From Rheinheimera nanhaiensis E407-8 (GTDB taxonomy: Bacteria; Pseudomonadota; Gammaproteobacteria; Enterobacterales; Alteromonadaceae): DNA of 64,000 nucleotides. Positions 8,434 to 17,160 of this stretch are shown here, in pieces. Both the position numbers and the translations under genes were made by a program. Location: NCBI RefSeq assembly GCF_000296695.1, contig NZ_BAFK01000001.1:248001-312000 (forward strand), given 5' to 3'. The notes beneath the pieces were generated by a model. It was not told the DNA's origin, ran no database searches, and saw only the letters and a program-made list of their open reading frames with translations. Every line of letters begins with the position of its first letter. Positions within the stretch are counted from its first letter, which is position 1.

Positions 8434-9710
8434 AGCTGTTTAAAGCTATGCTCGGCCGCTGCGATAGTTTGGACTAAATCTTCTGCTGTATGCGCCAGTG
8501 ATAAAAAGCCAGCTTCGTAGGCAGAAGGCGCCAGATAAACACCTTGCTGCAGCATCAGGTGGAAAAAGCGTTTGAAGGCGTCGATATTGCATTGCGTCGC
8601 CTGGGCAAAGTTATTCACCTGTGGCTCGCCGGTGAAGAAGAAACCAAACATACCGCCAACCTGGTTAGTGGCCAAAGGTACGCCGTGTTTGGCAGCGGCC
8701 GCGCGCAGGCCATTGACCAGTTGCGTCGTTTTAGCCGTAAGCGCCTGATAAACGCCGGGTTTGCTGATTTCAGTAAGGGCAGCTAAACCCGCTGCCATCG
8801 CAATAGGGTTGCCTGACAGCGTACCAGCCTGATACACCGGGCCTAACGGTGCAATAAACGACATAATGTCGCGTTTACCGCCAAAGGCACCTACTGGCAT
8901 ACCGCCGCCGATAATTTTACCTAAGGTGGTTAAATCCGGTTTCACCTCGTAAACGGCCTGGGCACCGCCTAATGCAACGCGAAAGCCGGTCATCACTTCA
9001 TCAAAAATCAGTACCGAACCATAGTCGTCACAGAGTTTGCGCAGGCCTTGTAAAAACCCCTCTACCGGTGGAATACAGTTCATATTACCAGCGACTGGCT
9101 CTACGATAATACAGGCGATGTCATGGCCATGCTCGGCAAACAACTGCTCCAGCTGTGCCAGGTTATTAAACTCGCTGGTCAAGGTGTATTTGGCAAAGTC
9201 GGCCGGTACGCCGGGTGAGTTGGGGACTCCCAGGGTTAACGCGCCCGAGCCGGCTTTTACCAGTAAGGAATCGGCATGGCCGTGATAACAGCCTTCAAAT
9301 TTTACGATCATATTGCGGCCGGTGTAGCCGCGCGCTAAACGGATGGCGCTCATGGTGGCTTCAGTGCCGGAGCTGACCATCCGCACCATTTCCATACTGG
9401 GTACTAACTTACTGACCAGTTCTGCCATGGTAACTTCCGCCGGGCAGGGTGCGCCAAAGCTCAGGCCCTTGCCGGCCGCTTCAATCACCGCATTACGAAT
9501 AGCCGGGTGGTTATGCCCCAGCAGCATAGGGCCCCAGGAGCCGATGTAATCGATATAACGTTTGCCGTCGACATCATATAAATAAGCGCCATCGGCGCGG
9601 TCGATAAATACCGGAGTGCCGCCCACGCTTTTAAAGGCGCGTACCGGCGAGTTTACGCCGCCGGGAATGGTATGCTGGGCACGTTGAAACAATTCTGCAG
9701 ATAAAGACAT
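8430..9710 (-). CDS. hemL: Glutamate-1-semialdehyde 2,1-aminomutase
   Basis: This PLP enzyme converts glutamate-1-semialdehyde to 5-aminolevulinate, the C5 route into heme. From the ATG at 9710 it has 426 residues, the usual length, starting [12 protein letters not shown] as in the family. An ATG at 9737 would add nine unconserved residues. The PLP lysine is K265 in [15 protein letters not shown], and [10 protein letters not shown] binds the cofactor phosphate. It lies 38 bp downstream of pyrB on the same strand. hemL near clcA and erpA is also the E. coli arrangement. Confidence 0.97.
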   Translation of the reverse strand: MSLSAELFQRAQHTIPGGVNSPVRAFKSVGGTPVFIDRADGAYLYDVDGKRYIDYIGSWGPMLLGHNHPAIRNAVIEAAGKGLSFGAPCPAEVTMAELVSKLVPSMEMVRMVSSGTEATMSAIRLARGYTGRNMIVKFEGCYHGHADSLLVKAGSGALTLGVPNSPGVPADFAKYTLTSEFNNLAQLEQLFAEHGHDIACIIVEPVAGNMNCIPPVEGFLQGLRKLCDDYGSVLIFDEVMTGFRVALGGAQAVYEVKPDLTTLGKIIGGGMPVGAFGGKRDIMSFIAPLGPVYQAGTLSGNPIAMAAGLAALTEISKPGVYQALTAKTTQLVNGLRAAAAKHGVPLATNQVGGMFGFFFTGEPQVNNFAQATQCNIDAFKRFFHLMLQQGVYLAPSAYEAGFLSLAHTAEDLVQTIAAAEHSFKQL

Positions 9711-9748
9711 AAGGTAATTCCGCTTAAAAATTAACACAAACAGCCGGC

Positions 9749-10762
9749 TTAACCGCTGTGCTTGTTGCTATACCAGGGCACAGCACATTCATAATTGCCG
9801 ACAATATTTTCTACCCCCAGCGTAAGGGCAAACAGCGCCATCCGCACCAGAATGCCGTTATCGGCCTGGCGGAAAATCGCCAGATTAGGGTTCAGGTTTA
9901 AGTCGTTATCCAGCTCGTTGGCTTCCTGACGTGAATCACGCGGCAGCGGGTGCATAATCACAGTATTGGATTTGCAGTAACGGGTATAAATTTCCTGATT
10001 TAACCGAAACTTACCGCGGTACAAATTCGCTTCAGCTTTGGACGGGAAACGCTCTTCCTGAATGCGGGTCTGGTAGACGATATCGGCGTTAAGGTTACCT
10101 TCCAGTACGTCGGTAATGCTAACCTGATGGCCGGCATTTTCGATGGCGCTGACAATCTCATCCGGCATTGCCAGCTCGTTGGGTGAAATTAAGGTAAAGC
10201 GCACATTTTTATACAGCTTTAACAGCTTAGACAGCGAGTGCACGGTGCGGCCGAATTTTAAATCACCCACCATAGCGATATGCATGCCGTCGATGCACTG
10301 GCCGCTGGCGGCCAGCTCGCGCTCTATGGTGAATAAATCCAGCAGCGCCTGGGTCGGGTGCTCATTGGCACCGTCGCCGCCATTTAGTACCGGTACCCGG
10401 CTGCCCTCAGCAAATTCGGCCACAGAGCCGGCCTGTGGGTGGCGCATGGCAATCACATCGCTGTAGCTACTGATCACGCGGGCAGTGTCGAACAGCGACT
10501 CACCTTTTGACAGTGCTGATGATTCCATACCGGTGGTTTCGCGCACTTCACCGCCCAGCAAGTTAAAGGCACAGCCAAAACTTACCCGGGTGCGGGTGCT
10601 GGGTTCAAAAAACAAATTGCCTAAAATTGCGCCTTCCAGCACCTTAGTGCGTTTCTGCCGGCTGGCATAAGGCTGCATATTGCGGGCAATATGAAAAACC
10701 TGTTGGATGGTATCGCGGTCAAACTGGCTTACTGAGAGGATGTGTTCGCCTTTAAAGCTCAT
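9749..10762 (-). CDS. pyrB: Aspartate carbamoyltransferase catalytic chain
   Basis: It condenses carbamoyl phosphate and aspartate in pyrimidine synthesis. It has 337 residues, longer than the E. coli catalytic chain (311). The carbamoyl-phosphate loop [12 protein letters not shown] (STRTR 55-59), HPTQALLDL (135-143) and HPLPR (271-275) are intact. No pyrI regulatory gene is adjacent. The length and the absence of pyrI suggest the alteromonad-type enzyme without the E. coli allosteric subunit. A -10-like ATTATA (TATAAT on the minus strand) lies at 10831-10836. Confidence 0.95.
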   Translation of the reverse strand: MSFKGEHILSVSQFDRDTIQQVFHIARNMQPYASRQKRTKVLEGAILGNLFFEPSTRTRVSFGCAFNLLGGEVRETTGMESSALSKGESLFDTARVISSYSDVIAMRHPQAGSVAEFAEGSRVPVLNGGDGANEHPTQALLDLFTIERELAASGQCIDGMHIAMVGDLKFGRTVHSLSKLLKLYKNVRFTLISPNELAMPDEIVSAIENAGHQVSITDVLEGNLNADIVYQTRIQEERFPSKAEANLYRGKFRLNQEIYTRYCKSNTVIMHPLPRDSRQEANELDNDLNLNPNLAIFRQADNGILVRMALFALTLGVENIVGNYECAVPWYSNKHSG

Positions 10763-10830
10763 AATCAGTGCTCTTTACGCTGAGAGTTAAGCCGCGCCAG
10801 AGGCCCCGGCGCCGGCAGTAGACGGCCGTT

Positions 10831-10836
10831 ATTATA
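10831..10836 (-). promoter_or_regulatory. Candidate pyrB promoter -10
   Basis: A perfect TATAAT on the minus strand lies 69 bp upstream of the pyrB ATG. The -35 is weak. The 106-bp gap from hemJ to pyrB holds no terminator or leader peptide that I can see. Confidence 0.45.
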
Positions 10837-10868
10837 CGGCAAAGTCGCCGTTAAAAGCGAATCGGCTG

Positions 10869-11300
10869 CTAAATAGGCTTTACGTAGGCCAGCAGTACCA
10901 CCGCCAGCAAAAGCAGTACCGGCAATTCGTTAAAAATGCGGTAAAAGCGTGGGCTGCGCTTGTTACGGTTGTGTTTAAAGTCGGCCAGCAGCTTAAAGCA
11001 GTAAGCATGATAGCCATACAACAGGCCCACCAGCACTAATTTGTAATGCAGCCAGCTGCTAACGGCAAACCAGGCACGGCCATAGCTGTAAATCAGCAGC
11101 AGGCCAAACACTAAAGTCAGAATGGCGAAGGGGGTGACAAAGTAGAGTAAACGCCGCTCCATCACTTTGAATTCGGCGTCACAGTCAGGGCTTTGGTTGG
11201 CAGCGTGATAGACAAACAGCCTGGGCAGATAAAAAATGCCGGCAAACCAGGCCACCATAAAAAACACATGCAAGGCTTTGTACACAAGGATGGTTGTCAT
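10869..11300 (-). CDS. hemJ: Protoporphyrinogen IX oxidase, HemJ type
   Basis: This is a membrane enzyme that oxidises protoporphyrinogen IX to protoporphyrin IX, the penultimate step of heme synthesis. It has 143 residues and four hydrophobic helices. The family's N-terminal signature is clear (YKALHVFFMVAWFAG, IFYLPRLFVYH), with the conserved His11 and a Lys in LHYKLVLVG (K87). Its start overlaps the clcA stop as ATGA, so the two are translationally coupled. Confidence 0.85.
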   Translation of the reverse strand: MTTILVYKALHVFFMVAWFAGIFYLPRLFVYHAANQSPDCDAEFKVMERRLLYFVTPFAILTLVFGLLLIYSYGRAWFAVSSWLHYKLVLVGLLYGYHAYCFKLLADFKHNRNKRSPRFYRIFNELPVLLLLAVVLLAYVKPI

Positions 11301-13009
11301 AATAAGTTGTTCTGTTTTACTAATAAGCTGCGTACCTGATCCCAGCGGATAATACCAATCAGCTGGCCGGGCTCCTGTTCACGGTAGATATACACGGCGC
11401 CTTCGCGTTTATCCTCTAAAATGGCAAACACTTCTGCCAGCGTGGCCTGATGGTTCAGGCCTTGCAACGGCTGATAATGTACAGCACTGGCGCCGGTCAT
11501 CGATAACTGTACATCGTAGCTGGCCAGTAAAAACTCGACGCTGTCGGCGTGCTGACGGCGGATAATGAGTTGCTGCGGCGGCTCCAGCTGGTCCAGCGCT
11601 TGCGTTACCTGTGGCTCGTCCGGGTTATCCAGCAGCTGGTACTGATTATCCAGCATGGCCAGTACGCCAACTTTTTGCAGTACGTCATCGGCCGGTGACA
11701 GCTTATAAGGCATTTGCAGAAAATCCAGCTGCAGCAAAAACAATGATTTATTGTTAAAAAACTGCACGCCGGTAATGTAAGCGGTAGTGATCACTAACAT
11801 GGCCGGTACAATAATACCCGGGTTGTGCGCCAGCTCCATCACCGCCACCAGCGCAGCTAAAGGCGCATGCATAGTGGCGGCCATCAAGCCGGCCATGCCC
11901 AGCACCGCATAGGTGCCGGCAACACTGTTATCGCCAATAATAGCCGATGGAATGATCGCTAAAATGGTACCCAGCACTATACCGATACCAAACACCGGGC
12001 CGATAACGCCGCCCGGCACGCCAAGGCCAAGGGCAAACAACGTTAGCAGCATTTTGCCGATAAAAATGGTCAGCAGCAGGGCAATATCATCAGGTGCATT
12101 AACTGCGTAGTGAATCGCGCCGGCTTCAGCGCCCATCGCATGCGGGATCAGGTAACCAATGGCGGCGGTTACTGCCCCGGCCAGGGTTAAGCGTAGCAGC
12201 AAGGGCCAGTTACGAAACAACTTAATCAGCCGCATCATATTGTTATTAAACACAAAAGCGATAGCGCCAAACACAATGCCGCACAGCACCAGATAAGGCA
12301 GATGCCAGCCGCTGATGGAGACGATATTCAGCAGGGCTAATTCCTTGTCACTGCCAAACACACCTTGGGTAACCAGGGCGCCGACCACCGAGGACAACAT
12401 AATCGGAATAAACACATGCACGCGGTATTCGCGCAGCACCACTTCCATCACAAAGATCACAGCCGCTAAGGGGGTATTAAACGACGCTGAAATGCCGGCA
12501 GCGATACCGCAGCCGGCCAGAATACGGATACTGTTATACGGCAGCTGTAAATACTTGCCTAAAGTGCTGGCGCCATAGGCGCCCAAATGCACTGAGGGCC
12601 CTTCGCGGCCAACGGAAAAGCCGCTGCTTAGGGCCAAAATGCCGCCAAAAAACTGATTTAGCGTATTGCGCGTCGGCATGATGCCGTACTTCAGCTTCAT
12701 CCGGTGGATAACAAAAGGAATACCCAGCCGGTAATGTTTGTAACCGGTTATCCAGGCAATCAGGCCAATCAGCACCGCCCCAACTAAGGGCAACAGCCAG
12801 CGTATTTCACTGTCAACACTGGAGAAATCATCGGTTTTATCAAGAAAAAAGCTTTGCAGGCCAATAATGGCCAGACGGAACAGGATTATAAGAATGGCCG
12901 CCGCTAAGCCGCCGAGCATGCCCAATATGCACAGTTGCAAAGATGTTTGTGGAAACGCCAAACGGCGTTGTAACGACACAAGCCTGATCTGCCAGCGCTG
13001 CATAGCCAT
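11297..13009 (-). CDS. clcA: ClC-family anion channel or transporter with C-terminal CBS-like region
   Basis: I place the start at the ATG at 13009 (AGG just upstream), giving 570 residues. An in-frame ATG at 13042 would add 11 and has no ribosome-binding site. The ClC core occupies about residues 25-430 with the gating motif GREGPSVHLGA (gating Glu136) and GLGVPGGVIGP. About residues 440-570 form a CBS-like cytosolic region. By hand alignment to E. coli ClcA, three functional residues differ: the proton glutamate (E203) is Val190, the Ser of GSGIP is replaced in YRLGIP, and Tyr445 aligns with Phe. The gene is adjacent to erpA and near hemL, as in E. coli, but chloride/proton exchange is not assured. 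Confidence 0.88.
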   Translation of the reverse strand: MAMQRWQIRLVSLQRRLAFPQTSLQLCILGMLGGLAAAILIILFRLAIIGLQSFFLDKTDDFSSVDSEIRWLLPLVGAVLIGLIAWITGYKHYRLGIPFVIHRMKLKYGIMPTRNTLNQFFGGILALSSGFSVGREGPSVHLGAYGASTLGKYLQLPYNSIRILAGCGIAAGISASFNTPLAAVIFVMEVVLREYRVHVFIPIMLSSVVGALVTQGVFGSDKELALLNIVSISGWHLPYLVLCGIVFGAIAFVFNNNMMRLIKLFRNWPLLLRLTLAGAVTAAIGYLIPHAMGAEAGAIHYAVNAPDDIALLLTIFIGKMLLTLFALGLGVPGGVIGPVFGIGIVLGTILAIIPSAIIGDNSVAGTYAVLGMAGLMAATMHAPLAALVAVMELAHNPGIIVPAMLVITTAYITGVQFFNNKSLFLLQLDFLQMPYKLSPADDVLQKVGVLAMLDNQYQLLDNPDEPQVTQALDQLEPPQQLIIRRQHADSVEFLLASYDVQLSMTGASAVHYQPLQGLNHQATLAEVFAILEDKREGAVYIYREQEPGQLIGIIRWDQVRSLLVKQNNLL

Positions 13010-13104
13010 AATACCTGTAAGAGTTAAGCCAAAGTTTAACATAAGTGGCTGAGCTTTCAGCTTAAAAATGAAGCTGCGCGTTAAACTGCCGGCTAATCCG
13101 GCTA

Positions 13105-13129
13105 ATACTTGAATAAATTACTCAGGTAT
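13105..13129 (+). promoter_or_regulatory. IscR type 1 binding site overlapping the erpA promoter
   Basis: The 25 bases from ATACTTGA to CAGGTAT match the published IscR type 1 consensus (ATASYYGACTRWWWYAGTCGGSTAT) at 22 of 25 positions by hand count, with the right symmetry. The site covers the -35 and the spacer of the erpA promoter. [2Fe-2S]-IscR would be expected to repress from here, as it does at E. coli erpA. Confidence 0.75.
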
Positions 13130-13137
13130 TAGATAAT
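13109..13137 (+). promoter_or_regulatory. erpA promoter
   Basis: TTGAAT (13109-13114) and GATAAT (13132-13137) are 17 bases apart. The predicted start, near 13144, lies downstream of the alternative TTG codon at 13138. This supports the ATG at 13168 as the erpA start. Confidence 0.65.
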
Positions 13138-13167
13138 TTGCCGCCCGGCGAAACCCTTGGAGTTGTT

Positions 13168-13509
13168 ATGTCAGAGCCCGTTGTACCTATTGAATTTACT
13201 GAAGCGGCGGCCCGTAAAGTCGCGCTGTTGGTCAGTGAGGAAGAAAATCCGGATCTGAAACTCAGGGTATATATCACCGGCGGTGGTTGCTCAGGTTTTC
13301 AGTATGGCTTTACCTTTGATGAAAAGGTGAACGAAGGTGATTTTGTCGTTGAGAAGCAAGGCGTTGCTATGGTAGTTGACCCCATGAGTTTGCAATACCT
13401 GATGGGCGGGGTAGTAGATTACACCGAAGGCTTACAAGGCAGCCGCTTTATTGTACAAAACCCTAACGCCACAACGACCTGTGGCTGTGGCTCATCATTT
13501 TCTGTTTAA
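13168..13509 (+). CDS. erpA: Iron-sulfur cluster insertion protein ErpA
   Basis: This is an A-type carrier that delivers Fe-S clusters to apoproteins. It has 113 residues from the ATG at 13168, which has GGAG upstream. The start [18 protein letters not shown] aligns with E. coli ErpA. The three cluster-ligand cysteines are present in [11 protein letters not shown] and [10 protein letters not shown]. It is almost identical in pattern to E. coli ErpA along its whole length. An IscR site lies in its promoter. Confidence 0.97.
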   Translation: MSEPVVPIEFTEAAARKVALLVSEEENPDLKLRVYITGGGCSGFQYGFTFDEKVNEGDFVVEKQGVAMVVDPMSLQYLMGGVVDYTEGLQGSRFIVQNPNATTTCGCGSSFSV

Positions 13510-13513
13510 AATT

Positions 13514-13537
13514 ATTGTTTAATGTAAATTAAACAAT
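13514..13537. terminator. AT-rich perfect hairpin after erpA
   Basis: ATTGTTTAAT (13514-13523) and ATTAAACAAT (13528-13537) form a perfect 10-bp stem with a GTAA loop. It lies between erpA and the convergent small membrane-protein gene. It has no GC core or U-tract, so termination is uncertain. Confidence 0.4.
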
Positions 13538-13567
13538 ACATTAACACTGTCCTGCCCGCTGCTCAGC

Positions 13568-13741
13568 TTAACGCTGTGTCAGCAGCAGGATCAGCCACAA
13601 GCTGGCGCCAATCGCCAGGTTAAAGCCAATAATATACGCGAAGCCTTTCTTACCCTGCGTTATGCTCCAGCCGTGTTGCCTAAGGTACCAGTACCAGGCC
13701 ATACACATTAACAGTGGCAGCAAAAATAACAATTTGACCAT
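13568..13741 (-). CDS. Small two-helix membrane protein
   Basis: This encodes 57 residues from the ATG at 13741, chosen because GGGAG lies five bases upstream on the minus strand. The longer frame from 13780 lacks this. Hydrophobic helices lie at about residues 2-17 and 33-53, with QHGWSITQGKKGF between them. A protein of this size and pattern beside erpA is familiar from alteromonads, but its role is unknown. Confidence 0.6.
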   Translation of the reverse strand: MVKLLFLLPLLMCMAWYWYLRQHGWSITQGKKGFAYIIGFNLAIGASLWLILLLTQR

Positions 13742-13988
13742 GTGAGCTCCCAGTTTGTACCCGGTTATGCAGGCCAGCATAGCGGTATTTTTAGCATAGA
13801 AACAACAACTAAACGCTAATGTAAAGTGGCTGTACAGTTTTTAACGCTTGTAGCTGTACGCTTGTCGCGTCCTGTGGTTTAATTAACCGATTTTTATTGC
13901 TTATTGCGCTGGCAATAAGGTTTGGATTTTTTTTGCAGGAAGTATTTTTGACATAATAAAAGCGTAACACGCTGGGAGAAGAAAAAAC

Positions 13989-14231
13989 ATGAAAGGTACC
14001 AAAAGCGTTACTTCTGATGAGAACAAGCGTTTGTGTGTTTGGCTGAAGCGTCAGCGTCAGGAAAAAGGCCATACTATGCGCAGCTTATCGGAGATTTTAG
14101 GGACGCCGCATTCCTTTATTGGCAAAGTAGAAAATCAGGAACGCCGGTTGGACGTGGTTGAGTACGTCCGTTATTGCCAGGCACTGGGTGTTGACCCCAC
14201 GGAAGGGCTAAAACAGGTATTAACAGCCTGA
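13989..14231 (+). CDS. XRE-family helix-turn-helix protein
   Basis: This encodes 80 residues that are nearly all one lambda-repressor-like DNA-binding domain (residues about 13-75). The recognition region is SLSEILGTPHSFIGKVENQ, and EYVRYCQALGVDP follows as in many XRE regulators. GGGAGAAG precedes the ATG. It stands alone, with its own terminator. The target is unknown. Confidence 0.8.
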   Translation: MKGTKSVTSDENKRLCVWLKRQRQEKGHTMRSLSEILGTPHSFIGKVENQERRLDVVEYVRYCQALGVDPTEGLKQVLTA

Positions 14232-14241
14232 CATTAACGCA

Positions 14242-14270
14242 AACGCCGCTACCCAGCGGCGTTTTGTTTT
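14242..14270 (+). terminator. Rho-independent terminator after the XRE gene
   Basis: AACGCCGCT and AGCGGCGTT form a 9-bp stem with an ACCC loop, followed by TTTTGTTTT. It overlaps the last codons of the convergent ampG gene. Confidence 0.85.
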
Positions 14271-15583
14271 GTTAACCGTTGCTTTTCAATCAGTATAATT
14301 AAAAGCAGTGCCGGGATGCCCATGGCTGCTGTCATGGTAAAAAACGGGCTGTAGCCCATTTGTTCAACCCAGCTGCCGGAAAAACCGCCAACAAACTTCG
14401 GTAACAGCAACATCAATGAGCTAAACATTGCGTACTGGGTGGCGGTAAAGGCCAGGTTAACCAGTGAGGATAAATAGGCAATAAAGGCGCTGGTGGCAAT
14501 GCCGGCACTTAGGTTGTCTGCCGAGATAATTAAGGTTAACCAGGCCAGGTCATAGCCAATCTGGCTAAGCAGGGCGAACAACAGATTGGTAGTTGCACTT
14601 AGTACACCACCTAAAAACAAAATCTTTGCCGTGCCAAACCGGTTTATCAGCACGCCGCCCAGCGCAGCGCCTGCCAGCGTCATGATCACACCATAGACTT
14701 TTGAGATGCTGGCCACTTCCTCTTTGCTGTATCCCATATCGACGTAAAAGGCATTGGCCATCACACCCATCACGATATCCGTTAACCGGTAGCAGGCGAT
14801 AAGCGCCAGAATAAGCAGCGCCTGCCATTTATAGCGCTGAAAGAAATCAATAAAAGGCGCAACCACCGCTTGTTGTAACCAACCGAGCAGGCGCTGCCAG
14901 GCCGGGCCCTGTTTGCTAACATGCTGTTGCAGCTGCGTCAACGGCTCCTGGCATACCAAAGTGGTGACAATACCCGGCACCATGCACAGCGCCATCACCA
15001 GATAAGCGTGTTGCCAGCCGGCCAGATCATAGCCCTCGGTAGCGGAAAACAGCGCCGCCAGCCACAAGGTGCCGGCTGATGCCAGGATCATCGCCAACCG
15101 GTAGCCGGTTAAATAGGCCGCTGCCAGGGCGGCCTGCAGTTTCTCTGGTGCACTCTCAATGCGAAAGGCGTCGACGTTAATATCCTGAGTGGCCGAAGCA
15201 AAGGCCAGCAGCACGGCAAAGGCGGCCATTAACGCCAGGTCTTGTTGCGGATCGGTCATCGCCATACTCATCACTGCCAGCAATACCGCCAGTTGTGAGC
15301 TGAGCAGCCAACTGCGCCGCCGTCCCAGTTTGGCATGTAACAGCGGAATTTTCAGCTGATCACACAGTGGTGACCACAACCACTTGATTGCATAGGCCAT
15401 TGCCACCCAGCTGAAATAGCCAATGTCAGCGCGGGATACGCCGGCCTCACGCAGCCAAAAGGATAACACGCCAAACACCAACATCAGCGGCAGGCCGCTG
15501 GAGAAGCCAAGGATAAAAATAGCCAGCACTCTACGCTGGAAGTAAATGGTCAGGCTGTTAAGCCAGGAGCGGGCGTGTGACAA
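14249..15583 (-). CDS. ampG: AmpG-type muropeptide permease (MFS)
   Basis: This major-facilitator inner-membrane protein should import anhydro-muropeptides for cell-wall recycling. It has 444 residues and about 12 helices. The signatures FILGFSSGLPLML, SFWLREAGVS and YAIKWLWSPLCDQ are typical of AmpG. In E. coli ampG adjoins yajG. Here a YajG-like lipoprotein lies three genes away on the same strand. The gene may indirectly affect beta-lactamase induction where AmpR is present, but none is seen here. Confidence 0.88.
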   Translation of the reverse strand: MSHARSWLNSLTIYFQRRVLAIFILGFSSGLPLMLVFGVLSFWLREAGVSRADIGYFSWVAMAYAIKWLWSPLCDQLKIPLLHAKLGRRRSWLLSSQLAVLLAVMSMAMTDPQQDLALMAAFAVLLAFASATQDINVDAFRIESAPEKLQAALAAAYLTGYRLAMILASAGTLWLAALFSATEGYDLAGWQHAYLVMALCMVPGIVTTLVCQEPLTQLQQHVSKQGPAWQRLLGWLQQAVVAPFIDFFQRYKWQALLILALIACYRLTDIVMGVMANAFYVDMGYSKEEVASISKVYGVIMTLAGAALGGVLINRFGTAKILFLGGVLSATTNLLFALLSQIGYDLAWLTLIISADNLSAGIATSAFIAYLSSLVNLAFTATQYAMFSSLMLLLPKFVGGFSGSWVEQMGYSPFFTMTAAMGIPALLLIILIEKQRLTKQNAAG

Positions 15584-15647
15584 AATCGTATCTTATAAAG
15601 GGCAACAATAACCGTAGCTTACCTGGCGTTGGCGTGCAGTCAACTGA

Positions 15648-15968
15648 TTATGGCCGGATCCCCACACAGTCCGGTGGTGCAATACCCAGCCCTTTCAGAT
15701 AGCAGATACAGTCCTGAATACTGCGTCTTAGCTTTCTGTCCTGTCGCAGCTGTTGCTCGGGCCAGTATTCCAGCTGATGAATTAAATGCCAGAACACCTG
15801 TTCGCGCCGGGTGCAAGGCTGCTGCGGGGTAATGTGAAGCTGCGCCCATTCCTCCAGCGTGTCCCAGACAAACAGATGCAGTTCGCTATGAGGTAAACGC
15901 CCGCGCAGATAACGCGAGATGTAAAAAACCAGCTGCTGCGATTTATGCTCAATAAACTGCTCTGACAT
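15648..15968 (-). CDS. Conserved-looking protein of unknown function
   Basis: This encodes 106 residues from the ATG at 15968. An ATG at 15986 adds six. It is mostly helical and rich in Gln, Trp and His, with SELHLFVWDTLEEWAQL in the centre and CICYLKGLGIAPPDC at the end. There is no signal peptide or membrane helix. It lies between ampG and the cyclophilin gene on the same strand. I cannot name the family. Confidence 0.55.
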   Translation of the reverse strand: MSEQFIEHKSQQLVFYISRYLRGRLPHSELHLFVWDTLEEWAQLHITPQQPCTRREQVFWHLIHQLEYWPEQQLRQDRKLRRSIQDCICYLKGLGIAPPDCVGIRP

Positions 15969-16023
15969 AGCCTGGCTTAACAGCATCCTGTGGTTGGTGT
16001 TGTTAAGCCAAGTATAGCCGGTT

Positions 16024-16605
16024 TTATTGCTCTGGCAGGACGATAGCCGTTTTTAACAGCACCTTTTCTACCGGTACATTAGGCCAGCCTAGTTCGGCAG
16101 AAGTATCTGTCTGAATCGCCCTGATTTTTTCAAGCACCTCTGTGCCTTCGGTCACGTAACCAAATACCGCATAACCCCAGGTCCGGCCCGGGTCTAAATG
16201 CGGATTATCTTTTAAATTAAAGTAAAACTGACTGGTGGCACTGTGTGGATCGTTCAGCCTGGCCATAGCAACAGTGTAGAGCTGGTTTTTCAGGCCATTA
16301 CCCGACTCATTAAAGACAGGCTTTAGCTCTTCTATCGGTTTGTAGTTGGCATCATAGCCGCCACCTTGCAGCACAAACTCCGGTTCCAGCCGGTGAAACA
16401 GCGTGTTGTCATAGCGCTTTTGCTTTACGTAGCTTAGGAAATTATTCACGCTAATAGGCGCGCGGCTGCGATCGAGCTCAATCACGATATCGCCTTGCGA
16501 TGTCATCAGTTTTACTTTGGGAAATAAATTGTTTGGCTGTACAAACTGGCCTGCCTGGCTGCAAAAAGCAGCCAGCGCCAGCAGCAGGGTAATACCCAGG
16601 CGCAT
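16024..16605 (-). CDS. Periplasmic peptidyl-prolyl isomerase, cyclophilin type
   Basis: This encodes 193 residues with a cleavable signal peptide (about residues 1-18) and a cyclophilin domain (about 30-188). Recognisable motifs are MTSQGDIVIELD, FHRLEPEFVLQGGG, SATSQFYFNL and WGYAVFGYVTEG. It should assist folding in the periplasm, like PpiA. It starts one base after the stop of the lipoprotein gene upstream, in an apparent rlmG-lipoprotein-cyclophilin operon. Confidence 0.9.
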   Translation of the reverse strand: MRLGITLLLALAAFCSQAGQFVQPNNLFPKVKLMTSQGDIVIELDRSRAPISVNNFLSYVKQKRYDNTLFHRLEPEFVLQGGGYDANYKPIEELKPVFNESGNGLKNQLYTVAMARLNDPHSATSQFYFNLKDNPHLDPGRTWGYAVFGYVTEGTEVLEKIRAIQTDTSAELGWPNVPVEKVLLKTAIVLPEQ

Positions 16606-16606
16606 G

Positions 16607-17158
16607 TTACCCCCTTACTGCGTCATGCCAGCTGCGATCTTGCAGCAGCTGCGCCAGCACCTGTTCGGTTAACACCCGCAACTCGCGCTCTACGGCGGCA
16701 ATGTCCATTTTAAAGGGGGCGGTAAAGCTGCTATCGCCCGAGTAGGTTTTGCTAAAGGTGCCCTGGTTGCTTTGAATAAACACGGTTAATGCCACCTGGT
16801 TCGTCACCGCATGCTCCAGGGTGCGCTGCTCAACCAGCGCCTGCAGCTGGGCAATACGTACTGTCATCTGGGTGCTGCTGTTTGGGTTCAGGCGCGCGCC
16901 TTGTTCGGTTAGCGCTGCGCTCAGGGTTTGCTCCAGCTGTGCACGTACGTCGTTACTGGTTTTAATTTGCTGTACTTTATCGGCGTTACGTAAGCGCAGG
17001 GTATAGCCTACCGGGCGCTCGTCCGATACGCTAAAAGCGAAACTGCTTTGCTGCAGCTGGTTTGACTGGGGCCAAAACACCTGAGGCGCCAGGATAAAGC
17101 CTGGGGTAGGGCTGCTGCAGCCGGCTAATAGCAATACAGCAATAAGTAAAGCGCGCAT
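16607..17158 (-). CDS. YajG-family lipoprotein
   Basis: This encodes 183 residues with a lipobox LLAGC (Cys14). The mature domain has the YajG pattern: a beta segment, then DERPVGYTLRLRN and VRAQLEQTLSAALTEQGARL, ending in a long helix. The function is unknown. It lies close to ampG, as in E. coli, and is followed at once by the cyclophilin gene. Confidence 0.75.
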   Translation of the reverse strand: MRALLIAVLLLAGCSSPTPGFILAPQVFWPQSNQLQQSSFAFSVSDERPVGYTLRLRNADKVQQIKTSNDVRAQLEQTLSAALTEQGARLNPNSSTQMTVRIAQLQALVEQRTLEHAVTNQVALTVFIQSNQGTFSKTYSGDSSFTAPFKMDIAAVERELRVLTEQVLAQLLQDRSWHDAVRG

Positions 17159-17160
17159 GG

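Noticed and set aside
13138-13167. Earlier erpA start (TTG at 13138)
   Set aside because: It lies immediately after the -10 and upstream of the predicted transcription start. The ATG at 13168 matches the family start and has GGAG.
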